The notes under the pieces were generated by a model. The model made no database searches. It was not told where the DNA came from and saw only the letters and a list, made by a program, of their open reading frames with translations. 64,000 nt of DNA from assembly GCA_003117195.1 (NCBI GenBank), contig BDSI01000116.1:337288-401287 (forward strand), written 5' to 3'. The position numbers and the translations under genes were made by a program. This document shows, piece after piece, positions 48,294-64,000 of this stretch. Source of the DNA: Eudorina sp. 2006-703-Eu-15 (lineage: Eukaryota; Chlorophyta; Chlorophyceae; Chlamydomonadales; Volvocaceae). Every line of letters begins with the position of its first letter. Within the stretch, counting starts at the first letter, position 1.

Positions 48294-50909
48294 ATGCTGA
48301 TGCGTTCCGAAATTTTTTACCGGCAGCCATTCTCCCTTGCCTTTCCACCGTGGTTACTTCCATTTTCCGTACGCTGCCGTATCACTTGCCCTCCGCCGCT
48401 GCCTGGCATCCCAACGCCAACAGGTGCTGCGCTGTCTCCACCGCCGAAACCCAACACGATCAACGGCACCTCCGCGCCGGGCTGTGTGCTGTACGACAAT
48501 GCCAATGGCAAACCGAGGAACGTCCCCTCCCGCGCGCCGGCGGCCTTCGCCGCCCAGCAGCCCCCAACGCCACAGCACCCGCACCCACAGCAAGGCCGCA
48601 CGGACGTCGACGCCCCAGCCGTCGCCGACAAGGCATCCGCACGTCAGAGTAATGAATCGGCCTGCCACGGCCCTGGCCGCACCGCTGACACCTCCATCGA
48701 CGCACCTCGACCCCTGCCGGCCCGCTCCTCGCAGTGCCTGCCAGTTGTCCGCAGCGCGCCCGTGCTGGGGCTGGGGGTAGGAGTGCTGCAGCAGCAGAGC
48801 GGCTGCGAGTCTCAGTCGGGCGGCTTCGGGAGCCCCGGGGTAAACCCACCGTGCGTCGGGTGGGGTGCCGCCACCCCCGCCCGCGATTCAGCTGCGGAGG
48901 TCCTGCGGGCTGGCGCGGCAGCGGCCGCCACCGGCCGGGCGGCGGCCGCCAACAGCTGCGGCGCCTCAGCCCCGGGCTCCGTCCCAGTCCACCTCCTCTC
49001 CACCGAGCCGGGCGGCAGACCCCACCATCCATCATCCAACGCCCCTCGGCAGCAAGCGAACCCGGGCCCGCAGCCGCAGCCGCAGCCGCCGCATCGGCCC
49101 AGCACCCCGGGTCCATGTGTGCGGGCTGTACGGGCGTCCCAGCTGCGGCCGTACCGTCCACCCGCGCAAAACTGGAGCACCCTGCTCCTTGCGCGCCAGG
49201 CCGCCGCCGGCAACGCCCGGCAGCACCAGCAGCAACAGCAGCACCGCTACCTCTACCACCACCTCTACCTCCACCAGCAGCAGCAGCAGCAGCATCAACA
49301 GCACCAGCAGCAGCTGCAGTACGCCCTGGATACTACGACCTACGGCTTCGCCGGCCGGAGCCTTCCTGACAGCCCGCCCATGCTGCCAGAGGGCCTACGT
49401 CCCAGCTCCTCCACTACGTCGGTGGAGATCCTGCCACCGCAGCCCGAGGCTCAGCCGTGGCCGCACCTGGAGGAGGAGGAGGAGGAGGACGTGGTTGACG
49501 GAGAGGAGGACGACAGGAAGGGCGAGGATCAAGGTGAGGGGCCGGGGGGCTGCAAGGCGGCGCCGCGCGGCGGCGCCGCCCCCGGCCATGCACCCGTGTG
49601 TGGCGGCGGCGGCGGACAGCGGGTGCTGGTCGACTGCGGGCTGTTGGACGACACGCAGCTGGCGCAGGAGGTGGCCCACCGCACCGCCGCCTGGGTGGCG
49701 GTGACCAGCACCTTCTTCTCCGACGTCCTCGCCGCAACCACCCACACCGACCTCGACCTCGAGCCGGACGGCCCCATCGCCGCCCTGGAAGAAGAAGACA
49801 CCAACCTGGAGCGGACGGGTGGCGGCGGCGGATGCGGCACCGCCGCGGCGGCCGCAGGGAAGGCCCCCGCGGCTAGAGTCACAGTGCTGCAAGAGGACGA
49901 GGACGACGATGAAAATGAGGCGGCGGCGGCGGCAGACTTCAATGACGCGATGAGAGACGGCGCCTGCTACGTGGCGGCGCGGGCGAGGCCGCCGCTTAGG
50001 CGGGCCGGCCTGGGGAGCCCGCTGGGGGCGGTCACGGTTGTCTGCGGCGGCGCGGTACCGAGCCCTGGGGGCGGCTGGCCGGCCCTCGACTCGCTGAAGG
50101 ACTCGCCGGGCAGCCCCGCCGCGGGCGGCAGCGGCGGCGGCGGCGCTGACCACCAGCCCACTTCACTACACCGCGCCTGCACGGAGCGCTTCCTCCGCAG
50201 CGCCTCCAACAGGAACATCCGACTGGTGGCCGCCGCCATGGGACACATCAGCGCTGGCGGCGGCGGCGGCGGTGCCGCCGCCGCCGCCGGTCCCTGCGTG
50301 TCGTCCCCCGGTGCCTCCGCCTCCGCCTCCGCCGCCTCCGCCGCCTCCGCCTCCGCCGCCTCCGCGATGCTGTCTCAAGGGCTCCTGCTGTCCGCCGCGC
50401 TGCGCATGTCCGGGGGCCAAGCCGCCCAGGCCGTCGCGGCGGCGGCGGCGCTGCCGTCGCCGCCGCACCCGCAGCGCCGCCAGGCCGCGGCGCCGGCGGG
50501 CCGTCAGCCCTGCCCGACGCGAGCGGAGCCGGTCCCGCGGCAAAGTGGGGGTGTGGGCGCAGCCCCGCACCTCCGTCCCTGGACCGCGCATGAGCACCTC
50601 TACTATTATCATCAACATCACCAGCCGCAGCAGCCGTCGCCGCAGCCGACGCAGCAGCAGCGCCACCCGGGTCAGCAGGCCCAGGCGCACATCTCGCCAG
50701 GTGCACGGCGCGGGAAGGCCGCGGGCGGACGCGCCCGGACGTCCACCGGCATCGCGACGCCCGCGGCCGCGGCGGCGGTGGCGATGATGAGCACGGCGCC
50801 GTCGTTCGCGGCCGCCATGCTCGCCGCCGACGCCGCGCGGAACAGGTCCGCGCAGCTGGCGCTGAGGCCGCAGGGCCCGCAGGCGCAGCAGAAGGTCCGG
50901 GCGCACTGA
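48294..50909 (+). CDS. Unrecognised low-complexity protein (up to 871 aa)
   Basis: A single uninterrupted frame ends TGA at 50909. The first ATG gives MLMRSEIFYRQPFSLAF. A plausible splice acceptor (CAACAG|GTGCTG, 48423) makes it possible that coding really begins in an upstream exon and enters here at phase 1, so the N-terminus is uncertain. The protein has Gln/His-rich runs (about 49215-49320), acidic runs (about 49465-49515 and 49890-49920) and long Ala/Gly/Pro stretches. The only segment that looks folded is around 49635-49760 (DDTQLAQEVAHRTAAWVAVT, then STFFSDVLAATTHTDLDLEP). No domain is recognised. Poly-Q and acidic clusters would suit a regulatory or scaffold protein, but that is a guess. 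Confidence 0.5.
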   Translation: MLMRSEIFYRQPFSLAFPPWLLPFSVRCRITCPPPLPGIPTPTGAALSPPPKPNTINGTSAPGCVLYDNANGKPRNVPSRAPAAFAAQQPPTPQHPHPQQGRTDVDAPAVADKASARQSNESACHGPGRTADTSIDAPRPLPARSSQCLPVVRSAPVLGLGVGVLQQQSGCESQSGGFGSPGVNPPCVGWGAATPARDSAAEVLRAGAAAAATGRAAAANSCGASAPGSVPVHLLSTEPGGRPHHPSSNAPRQQANPGPQPQPQPPHRPSTPGPCVRAVRASQLRPYRPPAQNWSTLLLARQAAAGNARQHQQQQQHRYLYHHLYLHQQQQQQHQQHQQQLQYALDTTTYGFAGRSLPDSPPMLPEGLRPSSSTTSVEILPPQPEAQPWPHLEEEEEEDVVDGEEDDRKGEDQGEGPGGCKAAPRGGAAPGHAPVCGGGGGQRVLVDCGLLDDTQLAQEVAHRTAAWVAVTSTFFSDVLAATTHTDLDLEPDGPIAALEEEDTNLERTGGGGGCGTAAAAAGKAPAARVTVLQEDEDDDENEAAAAADFNDAMRDGACYVAARARPPLRRAGLGSPLGAVTVVCGGAVPSPGGGWPALDSLKDSPGSPAAGGSGGGGADHQPTSLHRACTERFLRSASNRNIRLVAAAMGHISAGGGGGGAAAAAGPCVSSPGASASASAASAASASAASAMLSQGLLLSAALRMSGGQAAQAVAAAAALPSPPHPQRRQAAAPAGRQPCPTRAEPVPRQSGGVGAAPHLRPWTAHEHLYYYHQHHQPQQPSPQPTQQQRHPGQQAQAHISPGARRGKAAGGRARTSTGIATPAAAAAVAMMSTAPSFAAAMLAADAARNRSAQLALRPQGPQAQQKVRAH

Positions 50910-51203
50910 TGGGTATCCGGGCTGTGTGACGGTCGCGGCGGCGGTGGGTGGTGGATGGTGGGCAGTGCGTGGCGGCGGTGGGCGGCCGTTGTAGACCGTT
51001 GAGCCCGCGGGGGCCGCACATTTCGCGGCCTGCATGGGGCGGGATCGGGAGCTTCGTTCTCAGGCCGGCAGAGCGTGAGTGCGTCACCTGCAAGGGGGGC
51101 CGTAGTGATGCCCAACAGGTGGCCCTGCGTGTGCGCTGTTAGGGTTTGTAGCCACGGCATGTAGGGTATGTAGGGTATTAGGGTTTGTAGTGGTGGGGTG
51201 GGC

Positions 51204-51208
51204 TGTAA
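51204..51208 (+). terminator. TGTAA poly(A) signal
   Basis: TGTAA lies 295 bases after the TGA of the 48294-50909 gene, a spacing like that of the other genes in the window. Confidence 0.5.
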
Positions 51209-51339
51209 GGGTGTGTGGGCACGTGCGGTCACGATGGCATGCGGGGCATGTCTCGAGATCGTGCCCACTCAGAGGCGGCGGGTGTACATAGGCGTGTGAG
51301 CTCCGATGACCTCGAGGGCGCCAGCTACGGTGTGACCAC

Positions 51340-51651
51340 AAGAGGTGCGACTGACGCAGCGACGGTGGGCGAGTGCTTGCACCGTGCGTCATTAGGACTG
51401 GGGAGAGTACCGTGCTTGGTTAATCCTTGGATCTAGGGATCGTAACCGTGAAACCGTGCGTGGGATAGAACGCCCGAGAGGAGGCACATCGTCGCAAGAG
51501 GTGCGACTGACGCAGCGACGGTGGGCGAGTGCTTGCACCGTGCGTCATTAGGACTGGGGAGAGTACCGTGCTTGGTTAATCCTTGGATCTAGGGATCGTA
51601 ACCGTGAAACCGTGCGTGGGATAGAACGCCCGAGAGGAGGCACATCGTCGC
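51340..51651 (+). repeat. Perfect 156-bp tandem duplication
   Basis: The segment 51340-51495 is repeated without a visible difference at 51496-51651. It begins AAGAGGTGCGACTGACGCAG and ends GGCACATCGTCGC. Identity over 156 bp in non-coding DNA points to a very recent duplication or an assembly artefact. Confidence 0.95.
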
Positions 51652-54579
51652 GTGTCGAAAGCAGGGGTCGATGACTGGGCGGGAAGTGGCGCAGGAATGC
51701 CAGTCCCAAGGCTTGGCCGGGAGTATCGTTCGAAGTGAGAATTTTGCGGGCTCGTGCGAACCGCTGCACGCTGAAGGCAGCAGCAGTACGCACGGCAGCT
51801 GTAGCAGGTGCGACATGTACGAGAGCGGTGTTTCGGGAACTGTCGGGTGGTCGTTTTGGGTTCGGTTGTGTGGTGTTGTATGTGGCCGTCGCTGCCAGTT
51901 TGTTATTGTCGTAGACGTTACAAGGTGGACCCGAGTCCCGACCGGGTGTTCCATCCAACGGGCCCAGATAGCTCGTGGGCGCCTCATCATCTCACCAACC
52001 CCTACCCAAGGACTGCGCACCCATCCTCCATCACCCGGGGGGGGTTCACGCAGTTTGTGGTACAACCGGCTCAGCGATGCAGAAGTTATCCATGACGGCA
52101 CTGGACTACCTGTCACAAGGACAGCGCGGCGCAGATGAATGAAGCGGGTTCCGCGCATGCGTGTGGCTGGGCAGGTGTGTAGGACATGAGCAGTGTCTGG
52201 TGGACGAGGATGCCCTGGCTGGCAAACTCCTCATGCTGCAACTCGGGCATCATGCCATGCCATTCGTGCGTTGCCCGGCACGCCAGACGTTGTACGGCGT
52301 GGTCGGCGTTACGTTGGTTCGGGGTTGACTCGTTGAGGCGATGAGGGCCGATGGGCCGATGCTGGACTGTCGGTCGGGACCTCACGACCGGCCTGGGCAC
52401 TCTGGTTGTTATGGTTGATTGCCGTGATTATTTTGCATTGGAAGAAAGATGGAAGATGCTGTAAGCGTGTAAGGTTAGCGCTGGTCCTGTTTGCTGGAGG
52501 GCAGGTGTATTTACCCATGCATTTAGTCTAGGCCTAGTTAGGAGGCAGTTGTACAAGGGTGTCCTGTTTAGGAAGCATGTTTAGTACGGCGGAGTAGTAC
52601 GTACGACAGTTGGCGAGATTCCGGCAATATCCGGAGGGCGCCCCGCGCGGTTCGCACCGTCACCATCTGTGGCCGTGGTTTCCCTAGCCGCCATAACGAT
52701 GTCAATCCCTAGCTGTTCATGCGAATTTAGACAAAAGATCTCTTAGTTTGTAGAAGCTCTCCTAGCCAAGCTTACTTGTCTAGCACGCTGATTGGTGCGA
52801 GGTGCGCGCGGCCACACCGCCAAGGTGCGGCCGCTCGCTGCTCATGGACTAGTGATGGTGAGGACGCACGGGCATCGCGTGCCGTCTTAGAGTAGATGAT
52901 TTCACGAAGGGTCCTACAAAGCGGGGGCGCTGCGTGCGCCGCGAAGGTCCTTGAACGGGCCGGAAACCGGGCGTTGGTGACGCCAGTTTAGTTTGTTGGT
53001 GTGATTCGTTGGCACGGGTCATGCATGGCCAGCCCCGCGCAGCCGGGGGCCACAGCAGATGAGCTGCGCCCTCCGCCATCTCCTGCTTCCATTTCGGACG
53101 GAGGTGGAGGGAGGGTCAGAAAACCACCGATCATCCAGGCCCCCGAGTGGGGTCGTAGACACCAGGTCCACGCGCCGCACGACGAACGGCCGCCCAGACG
53201 GCGTACTGTATCATGCGCCCGCTTCCTAGTCCTCGGGAGCGGGGCGCGTCGTAGGTAGGGTTGTGTAATGTAAGGTTAAAGCCATGAGCTGCGCACATAC
53301 GAACCTGTACGAACAGGCTTTCAACATGCCTAGCCGCCGACTTCCAAGACTTATCATGAGGGTAAAACTTTCCAGGGTTTGTGTTTGCGGGCCAATGTGC
53401 CAATCTCGCGGTACGGCACTGTCTTATTCTGCTTCTTGACGCAGCCGAGGGCTGTGACCTAACCGAAGCGTGCATCCTCAGTTCCTCACCAACTCAGCAG
53501 AGCAACCGACTACTGGTCGCGAAACTCAAGCCCTTATCGCATCTCATTATCGATTCGCGCAGCAATGCTTCCATGGCGCCTTCCTGGGGTCCGAACAATC
53601 CGATCCTGTCCGATCCCCCGTTGAGTTGGATGTCTCACGTAGGCGCTACAGCGCCGCAAGGGGACGGCTGATGCATGGCGGCCTCAGAATGTGGCTCAAA
53701 TCAAGTACTGGACTCTGGACAGCTCCATGCCTCACTACCGTACTGCCGGCCGTGCGCCGGCCATGATGTACCGTATGCGCTTGGCGTGCACCCGCGGATG
53801 CTCGGAAAGATGCCCCATGCACGCGCATTTGAAGATGACCCGTGGGGTCCGCTGTAACATCTTTAATAGATTGCTTGCTCGCCCCGCTCCCGATGACACG
53901 CTGCTGTGCCACGTAGTCCAAGGCAGCGGAACTAGCCGGGCGGGGAACTCGGCCCGACTCGGAAAGGGACATGGATAGCTGGACCTGGGACGGGACAGCT
54001 GCAACCCTTGCACACCAGATGCTGTCCCCCATCAGTACCATTACCGTAAATGATCCCCGAGTCGCACATGGTCAGGCTCCGTAAGCGGCAGCCCCTCCGC
54101 AGCCCCAACCGCAGGAAGGGTGAGCCCCCTGTGGGCCACACCCGATGCCGGTATCGTCACTGTGGGTGACAAGACAAGACAACTTGACGCCGATTCGCAA
54201 TCAGTTAACACAAATGTTTTTTTATGGATGATGTTACAGCGAACACCGCAGGTCATCGGTGACAGCCATAGCTTCCTCACCACACACTGCATAAACGGAA
54301 CCGCGCCACCGTGCGTGGCGCACCGGACAGCAGGCTCCACAAGTGCACCGGAACACACCCCGGGTCCACACTACCAGGGAACCACCCCGTTCCTGAGAAC
54401 CAACCATGGCAAGGGATAAAGCCCGCTCAGGGGGAGTTAGCCACCCGGGCGCCCCTGTCAGCGATCCACCGATGTTTGTGTGACGGAGGTCCCCCTCGGA
54501 GACAGCCGCTCCCACCCTAACCTCACGTCAAGAACCGCACCCCATTGCACCACACCACACCACACCACACCACACCACA
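51652..54579. other. Intergenic spacer, no gene recognised
   Basis: About 2.9 kb. Frames present are short and without family features. A doubled TGTAATGTAA (53264-53273) could be a plus-strand poly(A) signal of an undetected short gene around 52850-53250, but I cannot support coding sequence there. A (CCACA)n run (54549-54579) adjoins the poly(A) signal of the synthetase gene. Confidence 0.4.
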
Positions 54580-54584
54580 TTACA
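54580..54584 (-). terminator. TGTAA poly(A) signal of the tyrosyl-tRNA synthetase gene (reverse strand)
   Basis: TTACA on the plus strand, i.e. TGTAA on the coding strand, lies 249 bases beyond the TGA of the synthetase gene. Confidence 0.6.
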
Positions 54585-54832
54585 CCGTTTTTTTTTCTTT
54601 TAACCACACTATACCGCTATCCGATACCCTTTCTCCTCCACGCCCGTTCCACCCGCACCGTCGCGCGGGACCTTTTCCAATTCAAAACAGCCCCTCCGCC
54701 CCTCCCCGCTCGCGCTTCCTCCCACTCCTTCTGCCCGCACCCCCTCTCCTCCACCTTGCCTCCCCTCTCCCTCCCCTCCCTCCATCCCTTGGCCCCCCCC
54801 GGCCCCCTCTCCGCCCTGCCCCCTCTCCGCCC

Positions 54833-60331
<5,499 letters not shown>

Positions 60332-60620
60332 GGTGATGGTTTGTATGATGCAGCGTAGACGCTGAGGTTGGCAATCTACTCTTTACGGAGAACGACTATG
60401 CGATGGCCGAGCAAATCCCTGTCGCCACAAGTTTGGAGCGCTCTTGCGATTCTACTTTTTGGCTGACGATGGTCTGCTTTCCTAAAATTATCAGTCTTCA
60501 ATTTGCACACACACAATTTGTGTTCTTTCTTCTGGATCACCTCACTATATCAACATGATTAGCAGCTTGGAAAGCACAATGTTACATGTATTGATGTTCT
60601 ATAATATATAACATTGCGCC
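60332..60620. promoter_or_regulatory. Bidirectional promoter interval between synthetase and TypA genes
   Basis: These 289 bases separate the two divergent start codons. The interval is AT-richer than its flanks, with TATATAA-like stretches close to the TypA start (about 60602-60610). Organelle-translation genes facing each other suggest joint regulation. No specific motif is recognised. Confidence 0.45.
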
Positions 60621-61226
60621 ATGCTTCCCATTACATTTGCGGCCCGACCTGCCTTGAATGCGGTCTGTCGGGCGTCGGCGCTTCTTCATTTGACGGAGAT
60701 TCCGCCACAAATTCTTAAACCTAATAGATCGTACTATGAAGATGCTGTAGCTAACAATATTGCACGGTTTGGAGAGCATGTTCCGACCGCGACCATCGGA
60801 CTTCGCTGTCCCGAAAGTACTCTCGCACTGCCGACGTCATCAGAACGTCTTCCTGGTCATAGCTCGACCTATACGCCTCATCATAAAGCATCCCTAAGCG
60901 GCTTTGTCGGGCGGTGCGACCGTCTCGTCCCGCCCGTCCAGCACCGTCCAGCTGCTTCACCCGCGGCTGCGGTCCTGCGCTCCAGCCCCTCAAGGTCATC
61001 AGAAGCGCCACGTCAGCATCATCTGACAGATCACAAAATACCCACTCCATTTGCGGCGGGACCGGCCTTTCCCCCACACCAGCCCGCCGCGTTCCGCTCC
61101 CTCCATGCTTCCACATCCACGGCCTCATCGGACCCCGCGGAGTCAGCCTCCGCGGCCTCCTCCCCTTCCCCATCCACCACGGGGCTGGGGCCGGCCCGCG
61201 ACCCCGCCCACATCCGCAACTTTGCC

Positions 61227-61258
<32 letters not shown>

Positions 61259-64000
61259 TCTGATGGACCGGCTGCTGGCCGCGTGCGGTCACGTGCCGGG
61301 GGAGGACCGTGCCATGGACAGCCACTCCCTGGAGCGCGAGAGGGGCATCACCATCCTGGCCAAGGTGGGGAGCGCCCGGGGTTCGGATCCCTCACTTCAA
61401 CGTGCAACGCTTCAACCCCCGGGGGCGCCGCTGCATGCAGCATGCTGGTGCAGCAGCAGGCCTTCGCATCCGCGAGACGCCTGGCGCGGGAAGCGCGGGA
61501 GGGTGGGGCTGATACCGTGACACGGCCTGCTGCTGCTCGCGGCATGTTCCCCCGCGCTCGCTCGGCGTGTTGAGGTCGGCGGATCTGGCGCACCCCCACG
61601 ACAGACTCGGTATGCCGTACATGCGCTACAGGTGACGAGCTTTACGTGGCGCGGCTTCCAGATCAACGCGGTGGACACGCCGGGGCATGCGGACTTTGGC
61701 GGCGAAGTCGAACGGTACAGAGTACGGCGTGTACGGCACGTGTACAGCACGCTTGACGCCGTGAAAGCGATTCTCGGGCCGGGGATCACCCCCAGGCCGC
61801 GGGGGCCTCGGGGACATGGGGAGCGGGCCAGCGCCGGGCAGGGGGGGGAGGCGTTCCCCCTAGGGCTGCGGAGTGGGGAATTGGTTGGGTCCGTTAGTTG
61901 TTGCAGATGCTCATTTTGTGCTGGGTTTGTTTTCATTTACTTCGTGGTTGGTACCTTGGTAGGTTAGCGCTTAAAGCTGGGAAGGCACGGAGTGCGGATC
62001 TAGACCGCCACCCACCACCCACCCCACACAACCCCACCGGCCCCCTGACCCCTACCCCCTGACCCCCCCTGGCCCGCTCCGGAACCGGCGCGTTCCCGCC
62101 CGCTCCCACCGGCGGCTGCCGCCACTCACCGCCGCCACAACGCCACCTGTCCTTTCGCCCCTTCAGTCAATCATGACAGCCAGCCCCTGAGTACGTCCAC
62201 CCATTTCCTACATCCCCCCCCACAGACACCCCTTCTTCCCCTTGCCCCCCCCCCCGCCGCCAGGGTGTTGGGCCTGGTGGACGGGTGTGTGCTGTTGGTG
62301 GACGCCGCCGAGGGGCCCCTGGCCCAGACCAAGTACGTGGTGGCCAAGGCGCTGGAGCGGGGCCTCCGACCCGTGGTGGTGCTCAATAAGGTGGGGGGGG
62401 CGGGGGCGGGGGCGGGGGCGGGGGCGAGGGCGGGGGCGGGGGCGGGGGCGGGGCGGGGGCGGGGGCGGGGGCGGGGGCGGGGGCGGGGGCGGGGCGGGGG
62501 CGGGGGCGGGGGCGGGGGCGGGGGCGGGGGCGGGGGCGGGGGCGGGGGCGGGGGCGGGGCGGGGGGGGGCGGGGCGGGGGCGGGGGCGGGGCGGGGGCGG
62601 GGGCGGGGGCGGGGGGGACATGTGAAAAGGGGGCCCCTGCGAGGGACGGACGCGCCCCCTTGACCAACATAGGGGGTGAGCCCGCCGCGGGGTCAGCAGT
62701 CCGCTTCCCAACCCTCTTCCCAACCCGCCGTGCCCCACGAGCCCTCGACACCCCGCGGCCCCCTCCCCATCCATGGCAGCAGCGCAGTATAAATATGTCT
62801 ACCAATTTCCTATACCCCTTCCCCCCCTTCCCCCCGGTCAGGTGGACCGGCCCGCCGCCACCCCGAGCGCTGCGCCGCCGTGGCCAACGCCCTGCTGGAT
62901 CTGTTCGTGTCCCTGGGGGCCACCGACGAACAGCTCGACTTCCCGCTGCTGTACGCGTCAGCCAAGCAGGTGAGTGCGGGCGGGTGGCCAGGTAGCGAAG
63001 CTGGTGGGGGGGAAAACGGGGATAGACTCGTCATCTCATCTCATCCTGGCCGGCATGCCATCCGCAGTTCCCCACCCGCACCCGCACCCGCACCCACACC
63101 CGCACCCCGGCAGGGCTGGGCCAGCCGGACGCTCCCCGCGGGGCTGGTCGGTGGGGCTGAAACGGAGGCGGCGAGTGGGACGGAGGTGGCGGGGGTGCTG
63201 CAGGCGGGTATGGGGCCCCTGCTGGACACCATCGTGGATCAGGTGCCGCCGCCCGCCACGGCCGCCGACGTGGAGGGGCCTTTCCGTCTGCGGGTGGCTA
63301 TGATTGAGAGGGACCCCTACATCGGCCGCATTGCGACGGGTGGGCGGGGTGGGGGTGGGTGGGGGGGTGCAGTGTGTGGGTATGCGGGTGCGGGTGGGTG
63401 GGTGGGCTTGCGAATGGGTGGATGTATATGGGGAGAGGGGAGTGCGGGTTACGGGGGAGGGGGTGCGTGTGGGAGGGGAGTGGGGGCGCTGCAAGAGAGC
63501 GGGTGGAAGGGGGTTGGACAGGGGTTGGATGCGGCGCCGAGATGCGCCGAGTCCCGGGCAGGTGGGGGCGGGGCGGTGTCGTTGCAAACCCGGCAACTGG
63601 TGCGGCGGGGCCCCTGCAGGTTCGCTCGTGTGGTGTGGTGTGGTGTGGTGTGGTGTGGTGTGGTGTGGTGTGGTGTGGTGTGGTGTGGTGTGGTGTGGTG
63701 TGGTGTGGTGTGGTGTGGTGTGGTGTGGTGTGGTGTGGTGTGGTGTGGTGTGGTGTGGTGTGGTGTGGTGTGGTGTGGTGTGGTGTGGCGTGGCGTGGCG
63801 TGGCGTGCGTGGCGTGGCGTGGCGTGGCGTGGCGTGGCGTGGCGTGGCGTGGCGTGGCGTGGCGTGGCGTGGCGTGGCGTGGCGTGGCGTGGCGTGGCGT
63901 GGCGTGGCGTGGCGTGGCGTGCGTGGCGTGGCGTGGCGTGGCGTGGCGTGGCGTGGCGTGGGCGTGGCGTGGCGTGGCGTGGCGTGGCGTGGCGTGGCGT
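60621..64000 (+). CDS. TypA/BipA-type translational GTPase, organelle-targeted, 3' end outside window
   Basis: Ribosome-binding GTPase of the elongation-factor class. Exons: 60621-61364, 61632-61714, 62264-62390, 62842-62969, 63114-63339, then beyond the window; a next exon may start at 63620. The first ATG gives [20 protein letters not shown] and a Ser/Ala/Arg-rich leader of about 195 residues before the GTPase domain, consistent with organelle targeting. G motifs: [15 protein letters not shown] (G1), [11 protein letters not shown] (switch I), [14 protein letters not shown] (G3) and VLNK|VDRP (G4). [18 protein letters not shown] and YASAKQGWAS-type sequences favour TypA over LepA/GUF1. Exon 4 is one base short: it starts VDRPAATP in one frame but continues [14 protein letters not shown] and [15 protein letters not shown] in the next. 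This is a frameshift between about 62857 and 62865, either a sequencing or assembly error in a C-rich run or a real lesion. Exon 5 ends [13 protein letters not shown], start of domain II. Confidence 0.8.
62391..62617 (+). repeat. (GGGGGC)n minisatellite in TypA intron 3
   Basis: About 37 units of GGGGGC with a few GGGGC slips, starting within the splice donor GTGGGGGGGG. It produces spurious Gly/Ala/Arg frames on one strand and Pro-rich frames on the other. Confidence 0.95.
63628..64000 (+). repeat. Pentanucleotide array GTGTG/GGTGT then GGCGT, to the window edge
   Basis: About 158 bp of (TGGTG)n change abruptly at 63786 to (TGGCG)n, which continues to base 64000. It lies just after a possible acceptor (CTGCAG|GTTCGC, 63620) of the TypA gene, so it either fills the next intron or interrupts the gene. 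Confidence 0.95.

Noticed and set aside
48460..50153. Several 130-280-codon minus-strand frames opposite the 48294 gene, and similar ones opposite the kinase and cyclase tails
   Set aside because: In very GC-rich coding DNA the antisense frames lack stops. These show no starts, domains or splice logic.
52850..53273. Possible small gene ending before the doubled TGTAA at 53264
   Set aside because: The frame MASPAQPGATADELRPPPSP is Arg/Pro-rich with no domain, promoter or splice evidence. The signal alone is too weak.
62208..62805. Pro/Ala/Arg-rich minus-strand frames in TypA intron 3
   Set aside because: They are products of the (GGGGGC)n array.

Overview
The window is nuclear DNA of a volvocine green alga (the Chlamydomonas/Gonium/Volvox group). 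I infer this from strongly GC-rich coding sequence, small GT-AG introns in every gene, very long Ala/Gly/Pro/Ser/Gln-rich tails and inserts, abundant micro- and minisatellites, and TGTAA poly(A) signals placed 250-300 bases after several stop codons. I found no bacterial operon, CRISPR array, rRNA or convincing tRNA. The species cannot be told from the sequence. Layout: (1) 1-3177 (+), the 3' part of an unrecognised low-complexity gene. (2) 5238-8500 (+), a compact five-exon gene for a 226-residue ZPR1-domain-like protein with a large minisatellite in its last intron. (3) 10886-18324 (+), a very large Ser/Thr kinase with a split N-lobe, a roughly 1,100-residue low-complexity tail and a C-terminal membrane segment. 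(4) 18325-25722, repeat-rich spacer with a 1.1-kb (CATC)n array ending in 65 consecutive C. (5) 25723-44171 (-), one giant gene for a receptor-type nucleotide cyclase: signal peptide, extracellular solute-binding-protein-like domain, membrane helix, one class III cyclase domain split by a roughly 700-residue insert, a second degenerate cyclase-like domain and a 1,280-residue tail. (6) 44172-48293, a visibly AT-richer spacer with a cluster of perfect stem-loops around 46.95-47.27 kb. (7) 48294-50909 (+), an unrecognised low-complexity protein. (8) 51340-51651, a 156-bp perfect tandem duplication. (9) 54833-60331 (-), a complete 11-exon bacterial-type (organellar) tyrosyl-tRNA synthetase. (10) 60621->64000 (+), an organelle-type TypA/BipA GTPase running off the right edge. 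How the genes relate: the synthetase and TypA genes are divergent, share a 289-base promoter interval and both carry probable organelle-targeting leaders, so a shared role in organelle translation is plausible. The cyclase and the kinase are signalling proteins, but nothing in the sequence links them directly. Exon chains were built by hand from GT-AG (one GC-AG) sites and checked for phase. For the ZPR1-like protein, the synthetase and most of the cyclase, every junction keeps frame. Exceptions are two unresolved places in the 5' half of the cyclase gene and an apparent one-base frameshift in TypA exon 4.
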